Assembly (NCBI GenBank): GCA_016287765.1
Contig: JAEEWS010000010.1
Location: 1 to 64,000, forward strand
Direction: 5' to 3'
DNA length: 64,000 nucleotides
Origin: Lachnospiraceae bacterium
Lineage (GTDB): Bacteria; Bacillota_A; Clostridia; Lachnospirales; Lachnospiraceae
Each line of letters starts with the position of its first letter. The first letter of the stretch is position 1. Of this stretch, positions 43,778-53,217 are shown in pieces. The position numbers and the translations under genes are program-made. The notes beneath the pieces were generated by a model. The model was not told where the DNA came from. It did no database searches and saw only the letters and a list, made by a program, of their open reading frames with translations.

Positions 43778-45283
43778 ATGGATAACTTTAATCCCATAAT
43801 CAAACAGGATTATCCGGACCCGGATATTGTAAGAGTAGATAATGTTTATTATCTGCTTTCTACAACTATGCACTTTTTCCCGGGCGGTTCCGTTCTCCGT
43901 TCCTACGATCTCATTAATTGGGAGATCGCAGGTTACATTTTTGATGAGCTGGATTCCACCTCTGCCGAACATCTGGAATATGAACAGAACATTTACGGTC
44001 ATGGTATGTGGGCTCCTTCCCTTCGTTATCACAACGGGCTTTTCTATGCTCTCTTCGTTTCCATCGGCAAAAAGAATTCTTATATCTTTACAGCTGCGAA
44101 AGCCGAAGGTCCCTGGGAGAGACACACTATAGATGCTGTTTTCTATGACGCTTCTCTCCTCTTCGACGACGAGAAGACCTATGTTATACACGGTAATAAT
44201 GAAATAAGGATCACCGAGATAGATATTAATGAGTTTAAGGTCAAAGAAAAGGGTCTTGATCAGACGCTTTTCAAAGATGAACATAATGTAAAACTGGGTT
44301 ATGAAGGATCTCATGCTTACAAGATAGGTTCAACCTATTGTATCTTTAACATCCACTGGCCCAATGACGATCCTGCCATAAGGACTCAGGTGGTACATAC
44401 TTCGGAAAATATCACCGGTCCCTACAAAGAAACGGAATTGATCCGTGATGATTACGGTCTTCCCGGTAACGGAGTGGCTCAGGGTGGTATCATCGATACT
44501 CCCGATGGCAGACTCTACGGATTCTTTTTCAGAGATCAGGGTGCCTGCGGAAGGATACCCGTCATCACCCCCATGGAGATCAGAGACGGTATCCCCTTCG
44601 TAGGAACAAACGGAAAGATACCTTCCTTTGAAGCACCTCTTTCCTCGGGATCAAGCCGTAAATGTCAACCGGTATTTGCTTCCGGCTTTTTAAAAGACGG
44701 AAAGCTGCAGCTTCCCTGGCAGTTTAATCATCTTCCGGACATGTCCCTTTGTCATTTGGAAGAAAACACCTATAGCATAACCACAGGGAAATTGAGTGTA
44801 AACGTTACAGAAGCACAAAACACACTTACCCAACGTTCCACCTGGCCCAAATGTCATGCTGAAGTCACAGTTGATGCCTCAGATCTTAAGTTTGGTGATC
44901 ATGCCGGATTATGTGCTTTTGAAGGTTGTTACGGACAGATCTCTATTTCCAAAGAAGTAGGCGGATATTACCTGAATATAATAACCCGTGATGTTAATGA
45001 CAAACTTCCGGGTAAAACAGACTGTATGCCGGGTAATCTGATGGAAAAGATCGCCCTGCCCTCTTCCAAGGTTCGCCTTAGGATAGACATGAATTTTGAA
45101 GCTCTTGAAGATACTGCCTTTTTCTCATATAAGACAGACAAGAGGCTGGAAAAAACCTCTTACACCCACAAAATGGCCTTTAGACTTGATCATTTCTGCG
45201 GTGTACGTTTCGGATTATTCTGTTATTCCACCTCAAAAACAGGTGGAACAGCCACCTTCAGTGATTTCAAATACGGTTTATAG
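43778..45283 (+). CDS. GH43 beta-xylosidase / arabinofuranosidase
   Basis: A 501-residue cytosolic five-bladed propeller glycosidase with a C-terminal beta-sandwich (about 320-500). Catalytic base D14 (DYPDPDIVRV), pKa-modulating D124 (FYDASLLFDD), acid E176 (GYEGSHAYK). WAPSLRYHNGLFY is also conserved. No signal peptide, which fits final breakdown of xylo- or arabinoxylo-oligosaccharides after import, downstream of GH8. Xylosidase against arabinofuranosidase activity cannot be told from sequence alone. Confidence 0.92.
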   Translation: MDNFNPIIKQDYPDPDIVRVDNVYYLLSTTMHFFPGGSVLRSYDLINWEIAGYIFDELDSTSAEHLEYEQNIYGHGMWAPSLRYHNGLFYALFVSIGKKNSYIFTAAKAEGPWERHTIDAVFYDASLLFDDEKTYVIHGNNEIRITEIDINEFKVKEKGLDQTLFKDEHNVKLGYEGSHAYKIGSTYCIFNIHWPNDDPAIRTQVVHTSENITGPYKETELIRDDYGLPGNGVAQGGIIDTPDGRLYGFFFRDQGACGRIPVITPMEIRDGIPFVGTNGKIPSFEAPLSSGSSRKCQPVFASGFLKDGKLQLPWQFNHLPDMSLCHLEENTYSITTGKLSVNVTEAQNTLTQRSTWPKCHAEVTVDASDLKFGDHAGLCAFEGCYGQISISKEVGGYYLNIITRDVNDKLPGKTDCMPGNLMEKIALPSSKVRLRIDMNFEALEDTAFFSYKTDKRLEKTSYTHKMAFRLDHFCGVRFGLFCYSTSKTGGTATFSDFKYGL

Positions 45284-45309
45284 ACGCGCTCCCGACTTTA
45301 TGCCGTGTC

Positions 45310-45391
45310 CTAGTACATCGGTTATTAAATAACCGGACCGAATGCAAGCATTCTGCGCATTAGTCCATTTATTTTAAAACCGCTGTACTAG
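45310..45391. repeat. 82-nt inverted-repeat element downstream of GH43 gene
   Basis: Outer arms CTAGTACA (45310-45317) and TGTACTAG (45384-45391); inside, a 15-nt palindrome GGTTATTAAATAACC (45320-45334) and GAATGC-AA-GCATTC (45340-45353). It may fold as a three-way structure in the GH43 3' region or be a degenerate small mobile element. Confidence 0.45.
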
Positions 45392-45420
45392 CCGTACTCC
45401 TAATTAATAAAATTGTAATG

Positions 45421-45445
45421 ATCGAGTAGGTTTGTCCTACTCGAT
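45421..45445 (+). terminator. terminator of GH8-GH43 operon
   Basis: ATCGAGTAGG-TTTGT-CCTACTCGAT with TTCATTTT after it. Confidence 0.7.
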
Positions 45446-45483
45446 TTCATTTTGGTTACTTTTTCGTCCTGTGACCAAACAAA

Positions 45484-45519
45484 AAAATACCTGACGGATC
45501 CTTTTCCTTCAGGTATTTT
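45484..45519 (-). terminator. terminator of AraC gene
   Basis: AAAATACCTGA/TCAGGTATTTT stem with a 14-nt loop and a T-run on the minus strand. Its upper arm touches the araC-type stop codon. Confidence 0.8.
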
Positions 45520-46442
45520 TATGAGTCTTCATTTCTTTTGGCTCTGAAAGCACTTGGTGTACAACCTTCCGTTTCCTTAAAGACACGGTTAAAGGTTGAA
45601 ATACTGGAAAAGCCGGTATTCATTGCTATGTCCATGATCGAACAATCCGCATCTGCCAGCATTTCCTTTGCAGCTCTTATCCTCCTGATAGTCAGATAAT
45701 CGCAGAAAGTATACTCCGTATATTGCTTAAACAGTCTGGAAAAATAGTATTTACTGAAACCGATGTTTACAGCAGCGTCTTCCAATGTAATGGGCTGCAT
45801 GTAATTATCATTTATATATTCCAGAAGCTTATTAAATTCCTTAACATACTGCTGTTGCTTTCTCGGTTTTGCATTATTAAACAGTTTTTCATCCGTATCA
45901 TGGTTCGATCCGAAAAGCACCAGGAATTCCATAAAGCAAGAATATATCGTCAGCTCACTATAGGGTTGACCGTAAAAGTAGGCATTTCTCATCTTTACAA
46001 GAAGGTCAAAGGCCTCATCGAAGATTCTTGGATAATTGCTTTTGTTTGCATGTATCGGATTTATAAGTGCAGGTTCCAATCCCGCAAAGCCTTTAAGCTT
46101 TCTCACAATAGAGAGATCAAAGAGAAATATGAATCTGGATCCTTCGGGCCCGGGGTCTTGTATCTCATGGATACAACCTGATGGAATGATGAAGATCTCT
46201 CCGGGATTGATGATGTGCTTCACATCCTTGATCACCACTTCGTATCTTCCTTCCACCGGCATTAAAATCTCCATGGCGTCATGCCAATGGGGTTTAAACC
46301 CGTGGGTTTCCACGTTATACCAGATGCGTACCGAGGAATTATCATGGAAATCCACTATTTCCCGATCGTTTTCATCATATTCAATTTTGCCTTTAAAATC
46401 ATTATTCGTACCCGTAAGAAGTACTTTTTCATTCTTGGGCAT
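45519..46442 (-). CDS. AraC family transcriptional regulator
   Basis: A 307-residue regulator. The N-terminal cupin sensor (about 30-150) has HGFKPHWHDAMEILMPVEG and FIIPSGCIHEIQDP; the C-terminal double helix-turn-helix (about 205-305) has AAVNIGFSKYYFSRLFKQYT and MNTGFSSISTFNRVFKE. The ligand is probably a sugar. It lies directly after the SBP of the double-importer operon, but a strong terminator ends only 20 nt before its ATG, so it may rely on read-through. Its targets may include the xylanase, GH8-GH43 or importer genes; none is proven. Confidence 0.92.
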   Translation of the reverse strand: MPKNEKVLLTGTNNDFKGKIEYDENDREIVDFHDNSSVRIWYNVETHGFKPHWHDAMEILMPVEGRYEVVIKDVKHIINPGEIFIIPSGCIHEIQDPGPEGSRFIFLFDLSIVRKLKGFAGLEPALINPIHANKSNYPRIFDEAFDLLVKMRNAYFYGQPYSELTIYSCFMEFLVLFGSNHDTDEKLFNNAKPRKQQQYVKEFNKLLEYINDNYMQPITLEDAAVNIGFSKYYFSRLFKQYTEYTFCDYLTIRRIRAAKEMLADADCSIMDIAMNTGFSSISTFNRVFKETEGCTPSAFRAKRNEDS

Positions 46443-46462
46443 AATTGTTTTATCCTTGAAAA

Positions 46463-46493
46463 ATACACGGCGGAGGCGGTGCCCCCGCCGTAT
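46463..46493 (-). terminator. terminator after distal SBP gene
   Basis: GC-rich stem with core CCGCCGT/ACGGCGG (46485-46491 with 46467-46473) and an A/T extension, then GTATTTTTC on the minus strand. The AraC start codon follows 20 nt later. Confidence 0.75.
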
Positions 46494-46516
46494 TTGTTTA
46501 AAATTAATTTACGATT

Positions 46517-47995
46517 TTACTTTCCGTTATGTTCATCAAGATATGCCTGAACAGTACCGCGGATCTCTTCCATGATCTCTGCAGGTGTCTGGCTGTCGAG
46601 CTTCCACATGAGCATTGAACCATGGATACCGTCATTACCTACAAGACCGTAAACAGCTGAATCAAATCTTGCTGTGATAAACTTAGGATCGATGAGGCGA
46701 GGAAGTGTGAGATCTACAGCTTCTGTATCACGGAAGTTGTTATAGTAGCTGTACTTCCAAGCAGGATATCCTTCATAACCGGGAACGGGCTCTGTCCAAA
46801 GATTGAATGCGAATGCGATCTTTTCAGCCTTTTCCTTTGAATAGCAAGCAGGGATAACAAATAAGTTATCTTCTGTGTATGTGTAGTATCCGTCTACATT
46901 ATTTCCCTTAGGGAAGCAAACGAAACCGAAATCATCAACACAGTTGTTGTTAAGTCTTTCACCTGCAACATATGTCTGGTGAACCATGAATGCTACCTTA
47001 CCGCTTTCAAATGCAGGAAGGAAGTAATCCCACTGTCCGTCTTCAGGCTGAGGCATGTTGTACTTAGCTCTCATGTCCTTTGCCCAGTTAAGAGCTTCAA
47101 GTGTCTCGTTGCTCTCAAGGTTGCTGTAGTAGTTACCGTCCTTATCAATGCTGATGAAGTTACCCTTGTTAGAGAAAACAGCTGAAGGATAGAAGTAAGA
47201 GTTGAAGCAGGCCATAGCGTACTGGTCGATCACGCCGTCGTTATCAAAGTCCTTCTGTACCTTTTCGCATACTTCTTCGAACTTATCCCATGTCCATGTG
47301 CCGTCTTCCTGCCATGTGTAAAGGTCTTCGGGGTTGATACCTGCTTCCTTAAGGATTCTCTTGTTGAAATAAACACCATTTCTGGGTTCAGCTTCCTGGC
47401 CTCTCATAGCGAAGATCTTATCGCCTCTTGTACTGAAGCCCATAACACCCTTGTCCCACTTGGAATCTGTAAAATCAAGGCAGTCAATGCTTGCAAGGTC
47501 ATACATGAGACCCTGAGACATTGCGCTTGCAGCACCGGTATCACCCTGATGGAGTGTGAAGATGTAGTACTCATCTCCGCCTGTTGTAGCATAGTTGATG
47601 TAATCAGAAGACATGTTGCTCCATGTGGAGTAGTTAAGACCTTCCATTTTGAAATTGTAGGTCTTCTCAAGCCACTCGTGCCACTCTTCCTGAGCTTCAC
47701 GATAAGCACTGTTTGCATCGCTGGGTGCATAGAACCAGTCTGCGATCTGAATAGTGATACCACCGAGATCTACAGCTTTTCCGTTTGCATCTGTGATAAT
47801 CTGGTAAGGGTCAGATCCTTTATCGTTGTTTGCAACAACTTCTGTCTGACTGTCTGTTGCCGCATCATTGTTAGCTACAACGATGGGTGCCTGAGTAACT
47901 TGGGGCTGAACTTCCTCCTCTTTGCCGCAAGCAGCAAGGCTGACTACCATGCTGAGTGCAAGCACCAAAGCCCCAACTTTTTTAAGTTGCTTCAT
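46517..47995 (-). CDS. ABC sugar importer, solute-binding lipoprotein
   Basis: A 492-residue family 1 extracellular solute-binding protein with signal peptide and lipobox SLAAC (cysteine near 23), then an acidic, Asn/Gln-rich linker. The mature part has the two-lobed CUT1 pattern, for example YTWQEDGTWTWDKFEEVCEK and FESGKVAFMVHQTYVAGERL. It delivers an oligosaccharide to the permease pair encoded just upstream. An imperfect hairpin in the 65-nt gap before it may stabilise its message. Last gene of the 13-kb operon before a terminator. The sugar is unknown; xylan- or plant-glycan-derived is an inference. Confidence 0.93.
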   Translation of the reverse strand: MKQLKKVGALVLALSMVVSLAACGKEEEVQPQVTQAPIVVANNDAATDSQTEVVANNDKGSDPYQIITDANGKAVDLGGITIQIADWFYAPSDANSAYREAQEEWHEWLEKTYNFKMEGLNYSTWSNMSSDYINYATTGGDEYYIFTLHQGDTGAASAMSQGLMYDLASIDCLDFTDSKWDKGVMGFSTRGDKIFAMRGQEAEPRNGVYFNKRILKEAGINPEDLYTWQEDGTWTWDKFEEVCEKVQKDFDNDGVIDQYAMACFNSYFYPSAVFSNKGNFISIDKDGNYYSNLESNETLEALNWAKDMRAKYNMPQPEDGQWDYFLPAFESGKVAFMVHQTYVAGERLNNNCVDDFGFVCFPKGNNVDGYYTYTEDNLFVIPACYSKEKAEKIAFAFNLWTEPVPGYEGYPAWKYSYYNNFRDTEAVDLTLPRLIDPKFITARFDSAVYGLVGNDGIHGSMLMWKLDSQTPAEIMEEIRGTVQAYLDEHNGK

Positions 47996-48017
47996 AAAAT
48001 TTCCTCCTTTAAAATTG

Positions 48018-48053
48018 TTTATATATATGACCGCTCCCGGCGGCTATATAACA
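48018..48053 (-). promoter_or_regulatory. intercistronic hairpin before SBP gene
   Basis: Imperfect stem between GTTATATAGCCGC and GCGGTCATATATATAAAC (minus strand) in the 65-nt gap. Hairpins here often mark mRNA processing that raises SBP expression above that of the permeases. Confidence 0.35.
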
Positions 48054-48060
48054 AATTTGA

Positions 48061-49038
48061 TCATGCCTTGATACCACTCTGGGCAATGCTTTCGGTAAAT
48101 CCTCTCTGCATGAAGAGATAGAGGATCAGGATGGGGGTTATCACCATCAATGTACCGGTGGAAACTACACACTGTATGTATCCGGGGGAAGCACCGGCTG
48201 CATTGTTCAGTGTATATTTTACATAGTTATCAAGTCTGTCGGCTATAGCTGATAACTGAATGGATAAGAGCTTTATATTTCCAAGAAAAAGGCCTGAATA
48301 AAAACTGTCTGTCCACTGCCATACGAAACTGAACAGGAAACAGGAAACAAGGATGGGCTTCGCATCCGGAAGCATTATCCTGAAGAAAGTTCCCAATGTT
48401 CCCAGACCGTCAACGTAAGCTGCCTCCTCAAGTTCTTTGGGCATGTTTCTGAAAAACTGGCGGATCATGTAGATATAAAGACCGCACTTAAGTCCCATAC
48501 AGCCTGCACTCATAAGATAATAAGGTATCGGTGAACCTCTCAGGTTAAACTGCATACCAAAGATATTAAAGAATCTGAAGTGCAGATAAAGTGATGTGGA
48601 AATGGTCTGAGGCGGAATAACGATAAGAAGTATTACGCATCCGAACCAAAACTTTTTAAGCGGAAATTCAAATCTTGCAAATCCATAACCTACCAGGGTA
48701 CATACAGCGATCTGAACGAGCGCTATTGTAACGGAAACCAACAGAGTGGATCCCAGAGTGTGCCAGTAGCCCATGAATTGTGACGCCAAGCTGTAATTAG
48801 CTGAAGTGACATGCTCAGGGATACTGATTACCAGAGGATTGTATAAGTCCTGCTCTTCCATCAGGCTGACCGAGATCTTGTTTAATATCGGCTGCAGGAT
48901 CAGAAAGCAAAGTCCGAACAGAAGGATGAATCTGGTGATCGCAAGAAACCACCTCATAAAATCCTTTGCGAACAACTCTCCTCCGGAAAGTCTGTTTCTT
49001 TCCCAATATGTCCTTTTTATAGTCTTATTATCAGTCAT
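48061..49038 (-). CDS. ABC sugar importer permease, MalG type
   Basis: A 325-residue inner-membrane permease with about six helices. The ATPase-docking EAA loop is seen as ELEEAAYVDGLGTLGTFFRIMLPDAKP. It pairs with the MalF-type permease encoded upstream (8-nt overlap) and the SBP at 46517. No ATP-binding subunit is encoded nearby; CUT1 systems of Firmicutes commonly share one MsmK-like ATPase. Confidence 0.92.
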   Translation of the reverse strand: MTDNKTIKRTYWERNRLSGGELFAKDFMRWFLAITRFILLFGLCFLILQPILNKISVSLMEEQDLYNPLVISIPEHVTSANYSLASQFMGYWHTLGSTLLVSVTIALVQIAVCTLVGYGFARFEFPLKKFWFGCVILLIVIPPQTISTSLYLHFRFFNIFGMQFNLRGSPIPYYLMSAGCMGLKCGLYIYMIRQFFRNMPKELEEAAYVDGLGTLGTFFRIMLPDAKPILVSCFLFSFVWQWTDSFYSGLFLGNIKLLSIQLSAIADRLDNYVKYTLNNAAGASPGYIQCVVSTGTLMVITPILILYLFMQRGFTESIAQSGIKA

Positions 49039-49936
49039 CGTAATATACCCACTTAGAAATAATAAATGAAGTAAGCCCTATTATCGCCATAACAATAATG
49101 AAATAGATCCATGCCATGGACGAAGCAAAGCCGTATTTGATCTGTCCAACCATCGTATTTCTGATCTTCTCGATGATCTCGTTATCGGATCTCATACAGA
49201 AGTCAACCAGCGTATAGACCCAACATACAAGGAACAGAGGCGAGATCAACGGGAAGGTAATCTTCCAGAAAGATTCCCAGGAGGTACATCCCTCGATCTG
49301 AGCTGCTTCGTAGGAACTCTTCGGTATTGTCTGTAATCCGGAAAGGAAAATAATGATCTGAATACCGGAAGCCAGAGCAACATCATAAATTCCGTCTATT
49401 ACTTCAAACAATAATTCCAGTGGTTTACTTGCAACACCTGTTGTAACAAGGATATTTTCAATATAAGTTGTTATACTGGTGCCTGCACCGGACTCTTCAA
49501 TGGACTCGTTTATACTTGCAAGCAATGTATTACTGGATTCGATACCTACGATAACACCGGAGGAAAGAATGACCGGCAGGAAGAAAACCGCTCTTACAAG
49601 GCCACGCCCCTTAAACTCCTGGTTCAGTATCAATGCAACAAAGAGACTGAACACTATGATCGCAAAAGAATTATAGGCCATTCTTCCAAGCTCTTCTCCA
49701 AGGAACTGTGTAAATTCCGGATCGACTCTGAAAGCTCTGTAGTAATTACTTATCCCTGCCCAGGTAAAGGTAAACCCGCCCGGATGAAGATCCACCTCAC
49801 AGAAGCTCATGTAAAGTGACTGAAAAAGAGGTTTTACCATGAACGCCAAAAAGCCGATTATAAAGGGCGAAATAAATAAATAACCGGATATAGCTTTTCT
49901 TTTTTCCAATCCCTGTCTTTTTTTCTTAGTAGCCAT
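49031..49936 (-). CDS. ABC sugar importer permease, MalF type
   Basis: About 301 residues from MATKKK, with AAAGG 7 nt upstream. Six membrane helices; the EAA loop is SSYEAAQIEGCTSWESFWKI followed by TFPLISP. An unusually long periplasm-side stretch between helices 3 and 4 (about 120-185). It overlaps the next permease gene by 8 nt and starts 5 nt after the stop of the DUF5696 gene. Confidence 0.92.
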   Translation of the reverse strand: MATKKKRQGLEKRKAISGYLFISPFIIGFLAFMVKPLFQSLYMSFCEVDLHPGGFTFTWAGISNYYRAFRVDPEFTQFLGEELGRMAYNSFAIIVFSLFVALILNQEFKGRGLVRAVFFLPVILSSGVIVGIESSNTLLASINESIEESGAGTSITTYIENILVTTGVASKPLELLFEVIDGIYDVALASGIQIIIFLSGLQTIPKSSYEAAQIEGCTSWESFWKITFPLISPLFLVCWVYTLVDFCMRSDNEIIEKIRNTMVGQIKYGFASSMAWIYFIIVMAIIGLTSFIISKWVYYDD

Positions 49937-49940
49937 TTCC

Positions 49941-52541
49941 TTACCTTTCAACAACGTAGTCTCTAGCCGGGATCATAATCCCTTCTGATGTAGTAAAGTC
50001 TGAATAACCGAAGTTTACATAGGCCTTCGTTCCGTCCTCATACTCAGTAACCGTTACAAATCTTGAAAGTCTTTCCCAATCAGATATCCTCTGATCAAAG
50101 GTGTGTCCCAGATCTGCCGAGTATCTTGAGAAGATTTCGGTAAACTTGGACTTCCAACTTTCATAAGAAGCTCCGAAATACTGGGAATAAAGTGTATCCT
50201 GAAGGCTCTGAGCATCCTCATCCATGAAGGTGAAGTAAAGGCCTGCACCGCACTCTACGCTCTTAAGGACCTCTTCCGTAAGATCCGATGTAATGTTCAA
50301 TGCCTCACCGGAATAATTTGCATATCCATGAAGAGCGATAAACAGGAAAGGAACTTCCTCGTCAATGATGGTGTAATCATATCCGTTCAGATCCATGTTG
50401 GTGATGTAATCGGAAACTCCGAATACATAATCATTACCCACATTGGTCATGATGCCCAATCCCTTGTCCGTATAATCGGCAAGTTCTTTCATCTGCAGGT
50501 CTATTCCCTGTTGTCTGGTTGTCAGGCTCTTCTTCTTAAAATCTGATGATGTCTGATAACCTATATCTCTGAAGGATACACCGTAAGCTCCTTTTTTAAG
50601 AGCATAATTCTTGATGTTATCCATCATTTCTACTATGATCGAAGGCTTAAGAAGAAAATAGTCATCTCCGTCCTCAGGGCCGAAATAAATGGTAGAGAAA
50701 TCGGTGAGCTGCGCTCTCTTCTTGTTTGCATAACATGCTGCATCGGTGTAAACAAAGAAACCTTCAAAAATGTTAGTATCGAATTCATATTCCGTAACGG
50801 CATCCAGATATAAAGGAATACCGGCAGTATTTGTGTAATTGATGAGAGAATTGAAATCTTTTTTGCCACCCAGGCGATTGATCAATTTTACCCTGGTCAG
50901 CATCTTCTGATAAATACCGCCGTTCATCCATCCCGAAAGTTTCACGGAAAGGTTTGAAACTCCTGTATTCTTGATGTCCTCGATCATTCTTTCCGCTTCA
51001 CTGTAGGTAGTAAGAGCAAGGGGTCTTGATACCGGAACACCCAAAACCTGTTCGATCTTATCAACTGCGCAAAGGACTTCGACCGCTACGGGAACAGAAG
51101 TATCATTGTTCTTTACAAAACTGTCACCCAGCTTTTCCTTAAGGTGATCATGGTAAGCATTTGCCATATCGGTAATGCTATCCGAACCGACAAACCTGTA
51201 GGTCAATTCCAAAGTTTCATCCGGTATCTGCTGCTCATAAAGAAACATTTTACCGTTCATTCTTGCAGCCACATCCACTTCTTCTCTGTGGAGAATGGTG
51301 TAATCAGCAAAAACATTGTTGAAACCACTGGTCTTTCCTGCGATATCTGCTCTGATGGATGCATAGGCCGCACCATTGCCAAGGATGCACAGGAATGAAT
51401 CGTTGTTCTTTCTGATACCGAAAGTACCATAACTTACTCTGGTTTCATGAACGAGAGAATTTCTCCTCGAAGCAAAATCCCAGCCGTAAACATTTGCGTA
51501 GTAAGCACTCTGATTAACCTTACCGTTATTGAAGTTGATCAAAGAACCTCCGCCTTCGGGAATGAGCATTGACCCCTCCTCTTCCCAGCTTCCGGCTCCG
51601 AAATAAGGAAGAACCTGAATGGAAACAAGAGGATAACTGTTCTTGTACTCTATCTCACCCATGGGGATCTCAACCTTAAGATCATTTCCATCAAGAGAAT
51701 AAACCATATTTACATTGAAAACCGGCTTTTCCTGAACAGCCTGTCCCATGTAAGTCTCTTTATCGTAGAGGTACTCTTCCATGGTGTAACCTGCTTCACC
51801 GAAATAAATTTCAAATTTCGACTTAAGGTTATCTTTTACATTATCTCTGAGCACGTATATGACTTCGGTCTCCATAATGGGATACTTGGTCAGAAGCTCA
51901 TCTTTCTGAGCTTCATCCTTGGCGCTCAGTTTATTTATATCATACTTCTTGTAATACTCTTTTACACCGTTGGCATCATTCTTTGACATCTTGGAAAGAA
52001 GTTCGTTGAATCTTGCCTCGGGAACCACCATGGGAATAATGTATTCCCTTTGTACCTGACCTATGGAATACTTTACCGTGACCTTATTCTTCTCGGCAAT
52101 AATGTCATAGATCTTTCCGGTGATACTGTATTGATAATTGTTATATTTACTGTCAGCACCGTTCTTGGTACTGTAGGTTAATATCAAAGTTGAAAGAAGA
52201 TTGTTCTTTTCTGCAGGTAACGCATAAGGATCTGAATTTGCATTCTCCGGATTCGAGCGCCACACTGTACCTGTTTTCTTGTTTGTAAGTGTGAAATGCG
52301 TTGTTGCGGGATCCATTTCAAACAACAGCTCGGAATTCTCCATGGTTATGGTATCCATCGTACCTTCATAGGCATTAACGGGAATGATTTCATTATCAAC
52401 CGTATTATCGGTAAAATGGACTACCAGGATCGCTCCGACAATGATCACTGCTATTACAATCAATACCGGGATCAGGTTTTTCAGCTCTTTTAAAGCCGCC
52501 GCTTTTATTTCTTTTTTGCGTTCTTCTTTGTTGTAATACAT
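49941..52541 (-). CDS. DUF5696 membrane-anchored glycosidase-like protein
   Basis: An 866-residue protein with a charged N-terminus, one membrane helix (about 22-46) and a large outer part: a beta-rich domain (about 60-480, with ATTHFTLTNKKTGTVWRSNP and MLIPEGGGSLINFNNGK) and then a TIM-barrel-like domain (about 500-830, with VSNLSVKLSGWMNGGI and YGVSFRDIGYQTSSDF). I match it to DUF5696 from memory. The fold resembles glycoside hydrolases, but no catalytic pair is established. It sits in the middle of a double sugar-importer operon, so it probably handles or senses the imported glycan at the cell surface. Confidence 0.75.
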   Translation of the reverse strand: MYYNKEERKKEIKAAALKELKNLIPVLIVIAVIIVGAILVVHFTDNTVDNEIIPVNAYEGTMDTITMENSELLFEMDPATTHFTLTNKKTGTVWRSNPENANSDPYALPAEKNNLLSTLILTYSTKNGADSKYNNYQYSITGKIYDIIAEKNKVTVKYSIGQVQREYIIPMVVPEARFNELLSKMSKNDANGVKEYYKKYDINKLSAKDEAQKDELLTKYPIMETEVIYVLRDNVKDNLKSKFEIYFGEAGYTMEEYLYDKETYMGQAVQEKPVFNVNMVYSLDGNDLKVEIPMGEIEYKNSYPLVSIQVLPYFGAGSWEEEGSMLIPEGGGSLINFNNGKVNQSAYYANVYGWDFASRRNSLVHETRVSYGTFGIRKNNDSFLCILGNGAAYASIRADIAGKTSGFNNVFADYTILHREEVDVAARMNGKMFLYEQQIPDETLELTYRFVGSDSITDMANAYHDHLKEKLGDSFVKNNDTSVPVAVEVLCAVDKIEQVLGVPVSRPLALTTYSEAERMIEDIKNTGVSNLSVKLSGWMNGGIYQKMLTRVKLINRLGGKKDFNSLINYTNTAGIPLYLDAVTEYEFDTNIFEGFFVYTDAACYANKKRAQLTDFSTIYFGPEDGDDYFLLKPSIIVEMMDNIKNYALKKGAYGVSFRDIGYQTSSDFKKKSLTTRQQGIDLQMKELADYTDKGLGIMTNVGNDYVFGVSDYITNMDLNGYDYTIIDEEVPFLFIALHGYANYSGEALNITSDLTEEVLKSVECGAGLYFTFMDEDAQSLQDTLYSQYFGASYESWKSKFTEIFSRYSADLGHTFDQRISDWERLSRFVTVTEYEDGTKAYVNFGYSDFTTSEGIMIPARDYVVER

Positions 52542-52557
52542 CAGCCTGTCCTCCGGT

Positions 52558-53217
52558 CTAACCTACTCGGTACATGATTTCTTTGTATAAAGATACAAAG
52601 TATGAAACTCCTTCGCTGATCATAGAGAAGAAAAGCAAAAGGATAAAGATCATGATCGCCATTGCTATGATGGTGGCAAATATGAAAAGTAAGGTCTTTG
52701 AAAGCGAAAATTCATGGATCTGCATGTTACTGCAGACAAAAAGGATGACGGACCAAACCAGCGATAATGTACTGAGTATCCCCACCACCTGAGAGAAATC
52801 GTTGGAAAGAACGTTACTCACAATTGACAGCGGAATGGTGATCAATGCATAAGGAAGCATTGAATAGCATGAAGCAGTATATATCTGCAAAAGTCTTCCC
52901 TTGCCGTCAAACAAGGTGGTCAATGCCCAGTTTCCAACCACAAACAGTGCCAGCGGAAAAATGATACTTGCGATATAAGTAAAAATGTTGATCCTGCTCC
53001 AGTTTACCTGAACAAACAGGAAACTGGTCACGCCCAGAAACATGAGTCTTGCAACAAGAACCAATAACAAAATTAATGTTGCCACAAGCAGGTTTCCTCT
53101 TTTTTCATGGGTAAGATCCCAATATCCGTCCAAGGGATGAGTGAGGCAATAAAATGCAAACTTGAAATCACTGGCAAATTTCTTGTATTTATTTTTATCT
53201 TTAAGTGCAGCTATCAT
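52558..53217 (-). CDS. YIP1 family membrane protein
   Basis: A 219-residue protein with five predicted membrane helices (about 50-70, 80-100, 115-140, 150-165 and 175-200), and the short soluble start FKFAFYCLTHPLDGYWDLTHEKRGN typical of bacterial YIP1-domain proteins. Biochemical role unknown. Its start overlaps the NHL-protein stop by 4 nt, which points to a shared complex. It may be a membrane partner or scaffold of the NHL and DUF5696 proteins (inference). Confidence 0.8.
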   Translation of the reverse strand: MIAALKDKNKYKKFASDFKFAFYCLTHPLDGYWDLTHEKRGNLLVATLILLLVLVARLMFLGVTSFLFVQVNWSRINIFTYIASIIFPLALFVVGNWALTTLFDGKGRLLQIYTASCYSMLPYALITIPLSIVSNVLSNDFSQVVGILSTLSLVWSVILFVCSNMQIHEFSLSKTLLFIFATIIAMAIMIFILLLFFSMISEGVSYFVSLYKEIMYRVG

